From Candidatus Aenigmatarchaeota archaeon (lineage in GTDB: Archaea; Aenigmatarchaeota; Aenigmatarchaeia; PWEA01), in contig PUKU01000087.1 in assembly GCA_003550625.1 (NCBI GenBank), positions 1-6,012 of the forward strand: a stretch of DNA of 6,012 nt, written 5' to 3'. Made by a program: the position numbers and the translations under genes. This document shows, piece by piece, positions 5,497 to 6,012 of the stretch (position 1 is its first letter; the number at the start of each line of letters is the position of its first letter). The notes under the pieces are model-generated. The model saw only the letters and a program-made list of their open reading frames with translations, was not told where the DNA came from and did not search any database.

Positions 5497-5757
5497 CTAC
5501 TTCTGCATCTTGCCGGAGAAAAAGTTGTATAGGAATGCAACCAAGGCTCCGACTATAACACCATCTACAAAGGCCCAAAGACATCCCACAAGGATTCCAA
5601 CAGCATCTTTACTGAATCCAAGATAAACAGATGAAAGTAACTCAACCCATTCAACACCGTAACCAAAACGTGCTGAAACTCCTATAAACACGGCAAATAG
5701 GGCCAATACTATCCCAAAGGTGGCACCTAGTGCCCATGGATCAAGTTCATCCTTCAT
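5497..5757 (-). CDS. Small two-helix membrane protein, holin-like family by resemblance
   Basis: This 86-residue protein has two strong hydrophobic segments, about residues 9-30 and 51-78. The second contains the glycine-spaced stretch GCLWAFVDGVIVGALVAFLY, followed by a short basic tail (GKMQK). The 'W-x-FVDG-x-x-xG' pattern resembles small chromosomal membrane proteins that databases often label bacteriophage holin. No phage genes are nearby, so I do not infer lysis and the role is unknown. The ATG at 5757 begins one base after the stop of the zinc-ribbon gene (TAAAATG), which implies an operon and probable translational coupling; only a weak purine stretch (GAAGAG) is available as a ribosome site. 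The gene is convergent with lysS, and the two stop codons are directly adjacent, so their transcripts must overlap at their 3' ends unless termination is internal. Confidence 0.75.
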   Translation of the reverse strand: MKDELDPWALGATFGIVLALFAVFIGVSARFGYGVEWVELLSSVYLGFSKDAVGILVGCLWAFVDGVIVGALVAFLYNFFSGKMQK

Positions 5758-5758
5758 T

Positions 5759-5893
5759 TTATCTCTTCTTCTTTAGTTCGTGCTTACAGTCAGGGTTCGT
5801 GCATTTCCACTTCTCGAATACGTCCTCACCGAAGGAAAACGGAACAAGTACTCCTTCGTCACACTTCGGACAGTCGGGAAAAATGTTTTCCAT
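5759..5893 (-). CDS. Small zinc-ribbon protein, 44 residues
   Basis: This short gene encodes MENIFPDCPKCDEGVLVPFS and continues to a basic end, HELKKKR. Two cysteine pairs, C8/C11 (CPKC) and C31/C36 (CTNPDC, followed by KH), form a typical zinc-ribbon scaffold with about 19 residues between them. Despite its size it is very likely real: GGAGGTG lies 5 nt before the ATG at 5893, and it sits tightly in an operon, 18 nt after the upstream stop and 1 nt before the next gene. No function can be assigned. Such ribbons can bind nucleic acid or protein, and the lysine-rich tail and acidic centre are uninformative. A structural or adaptor partner for the adjacent membrane protein is speculation. Confidence 0.8.
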   Translation of the reverse strand: MENIFPDCPKCDEGVLVPFSFGEDVFEKWKCTNPDCKHELKKKR

Positions 5894-5898
5894 CAAAC

Positions 5899-5908
5899 CA
5901 CCTCCTTT
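5899..5908 (-). promoter_or_regulatory. Strong Shine-Dalgarno of the 44-residue zinc-ribbon gene
   Basis: The minus-strand sequence AAAGGAGGTG ends 5 nt before the ATG at 5893 and is almost fully complementary to the 16S rRNA 3' end. It is the same element as that before the rubrerythrin gene. It is strong evidence that this very short frame is translated. Confidence 0.85.
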
Positions 5909-5911
5909 GAT

Positions 5912-6010
5912 CTAAATACAGTCCTTTATGCTGCTTAATAAATCTTCGGCTTCGTCTTTATCTAGCTCGTTTTCGCTCCAACTTATCTCAACGTCATCTC
6001 CGTGGTATCT
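5912..6010 (-). CDS. Hypothetical protein, C-terminal fragment (runs off right edge)
   Basis: On the minus strand one frame is open from the window edge to a TAG at 5914-5912. The other two frames contain early stops (at about 5983-5985 and 5995-5997). The visible 32 residues start RYHGDDVEISWSENELDK and end LLSSIKDCI. They are strongly acidic with a helix-like end. The stop lies 18 nt before the zinc-ribbon ATG, on the same strand, so it is probably the upstream member of that operon. Too little is visible to name a family. Confidence 0.6.
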   Translation of the reverse strand, partial: RYHGDDVEISWSENELDKDEAEDLLSSIKDCI

Positions 6011-6012
6011 TG

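Noticed and set aside
5497..5757. Phage holin or prophage remnant
   Set aside because: Only the two-helix topology and a glycine-rich motif suggest it. No endolysin, integrase, attachment site or other phage gene is visible, and the gene is embedded in a small housekeeping-like operon.

Overview
The window is a compact archaeal chromosomal segment of roughly 43-45% G+C by eye. The main evidence is a class I lysyl-tRNA synthetase, an archaeal Prx6-type peroxiredoxin, an archaeal nucleotide-kinase-like protein (UPF0200-like), TATA-box promoters, and first genes that look leaderless next to internal genes with near-perfect Shine-Dalgarno (SD) sequences. The N-terminal part of the site-2 protease reminds me of DPANN-lineage homologues, but I cannot place the organism below domain level. 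I see no mobile element, CRISPR array, tRNA or rRNA.

Layout. Positions 1-444 (minus) hold the N-terminal 148 residues of an unrecognised protein that runs off the left edge. Positions 506-1560 (minus) form a two-gene peroxide-defence operon: an archaeal peroxiredoxin followed by a rubrerythrin-like diiron protein without a rubredoxin domain. A 146-bp divergent intergenic region (1561-1706) separates this operon from an Lrp/AsnC regulator (1707-2132, plus), which is followed closely by a P-loop kinase-like gene (2149-2700, plus). A site-2 protease (2690-3853, minus) converges on the kinase gene with an 11-bp overlap. It diverges from the lysyl-tRNA synthetase gene (3913-5496, plus), apparently from one shared TATA element. 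The right end is a minus-strand operon read from the right edge: the C-terminus of an acidic unknown protein (5912-6010), a 44-residue zinc-ribbon protein (5759-5893), and a small two-helix membrane protein (5497-5757) whose stop codon abuts the synthetase stop with no gap.

How the genes work together. Peroxiredoxin and rubrerythrin are a natural pair for peroxide removal in an anaerobe or microaerophile. The neighbouring Lrp-like protein is the obvious candidate regulator, because the shared intergenic region has a strikingly symmetric set of palindromes placed at both presumed core promoters. Two cysteines in that regulator make redox control conceivable, but this is inference. The synthetase, protease and kinase are housekeeping genes with no evident functional link to each other. 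The zinc-ribbon and membrane-protein genes are almost contiguous and probably co-translated, but their function is unknown.
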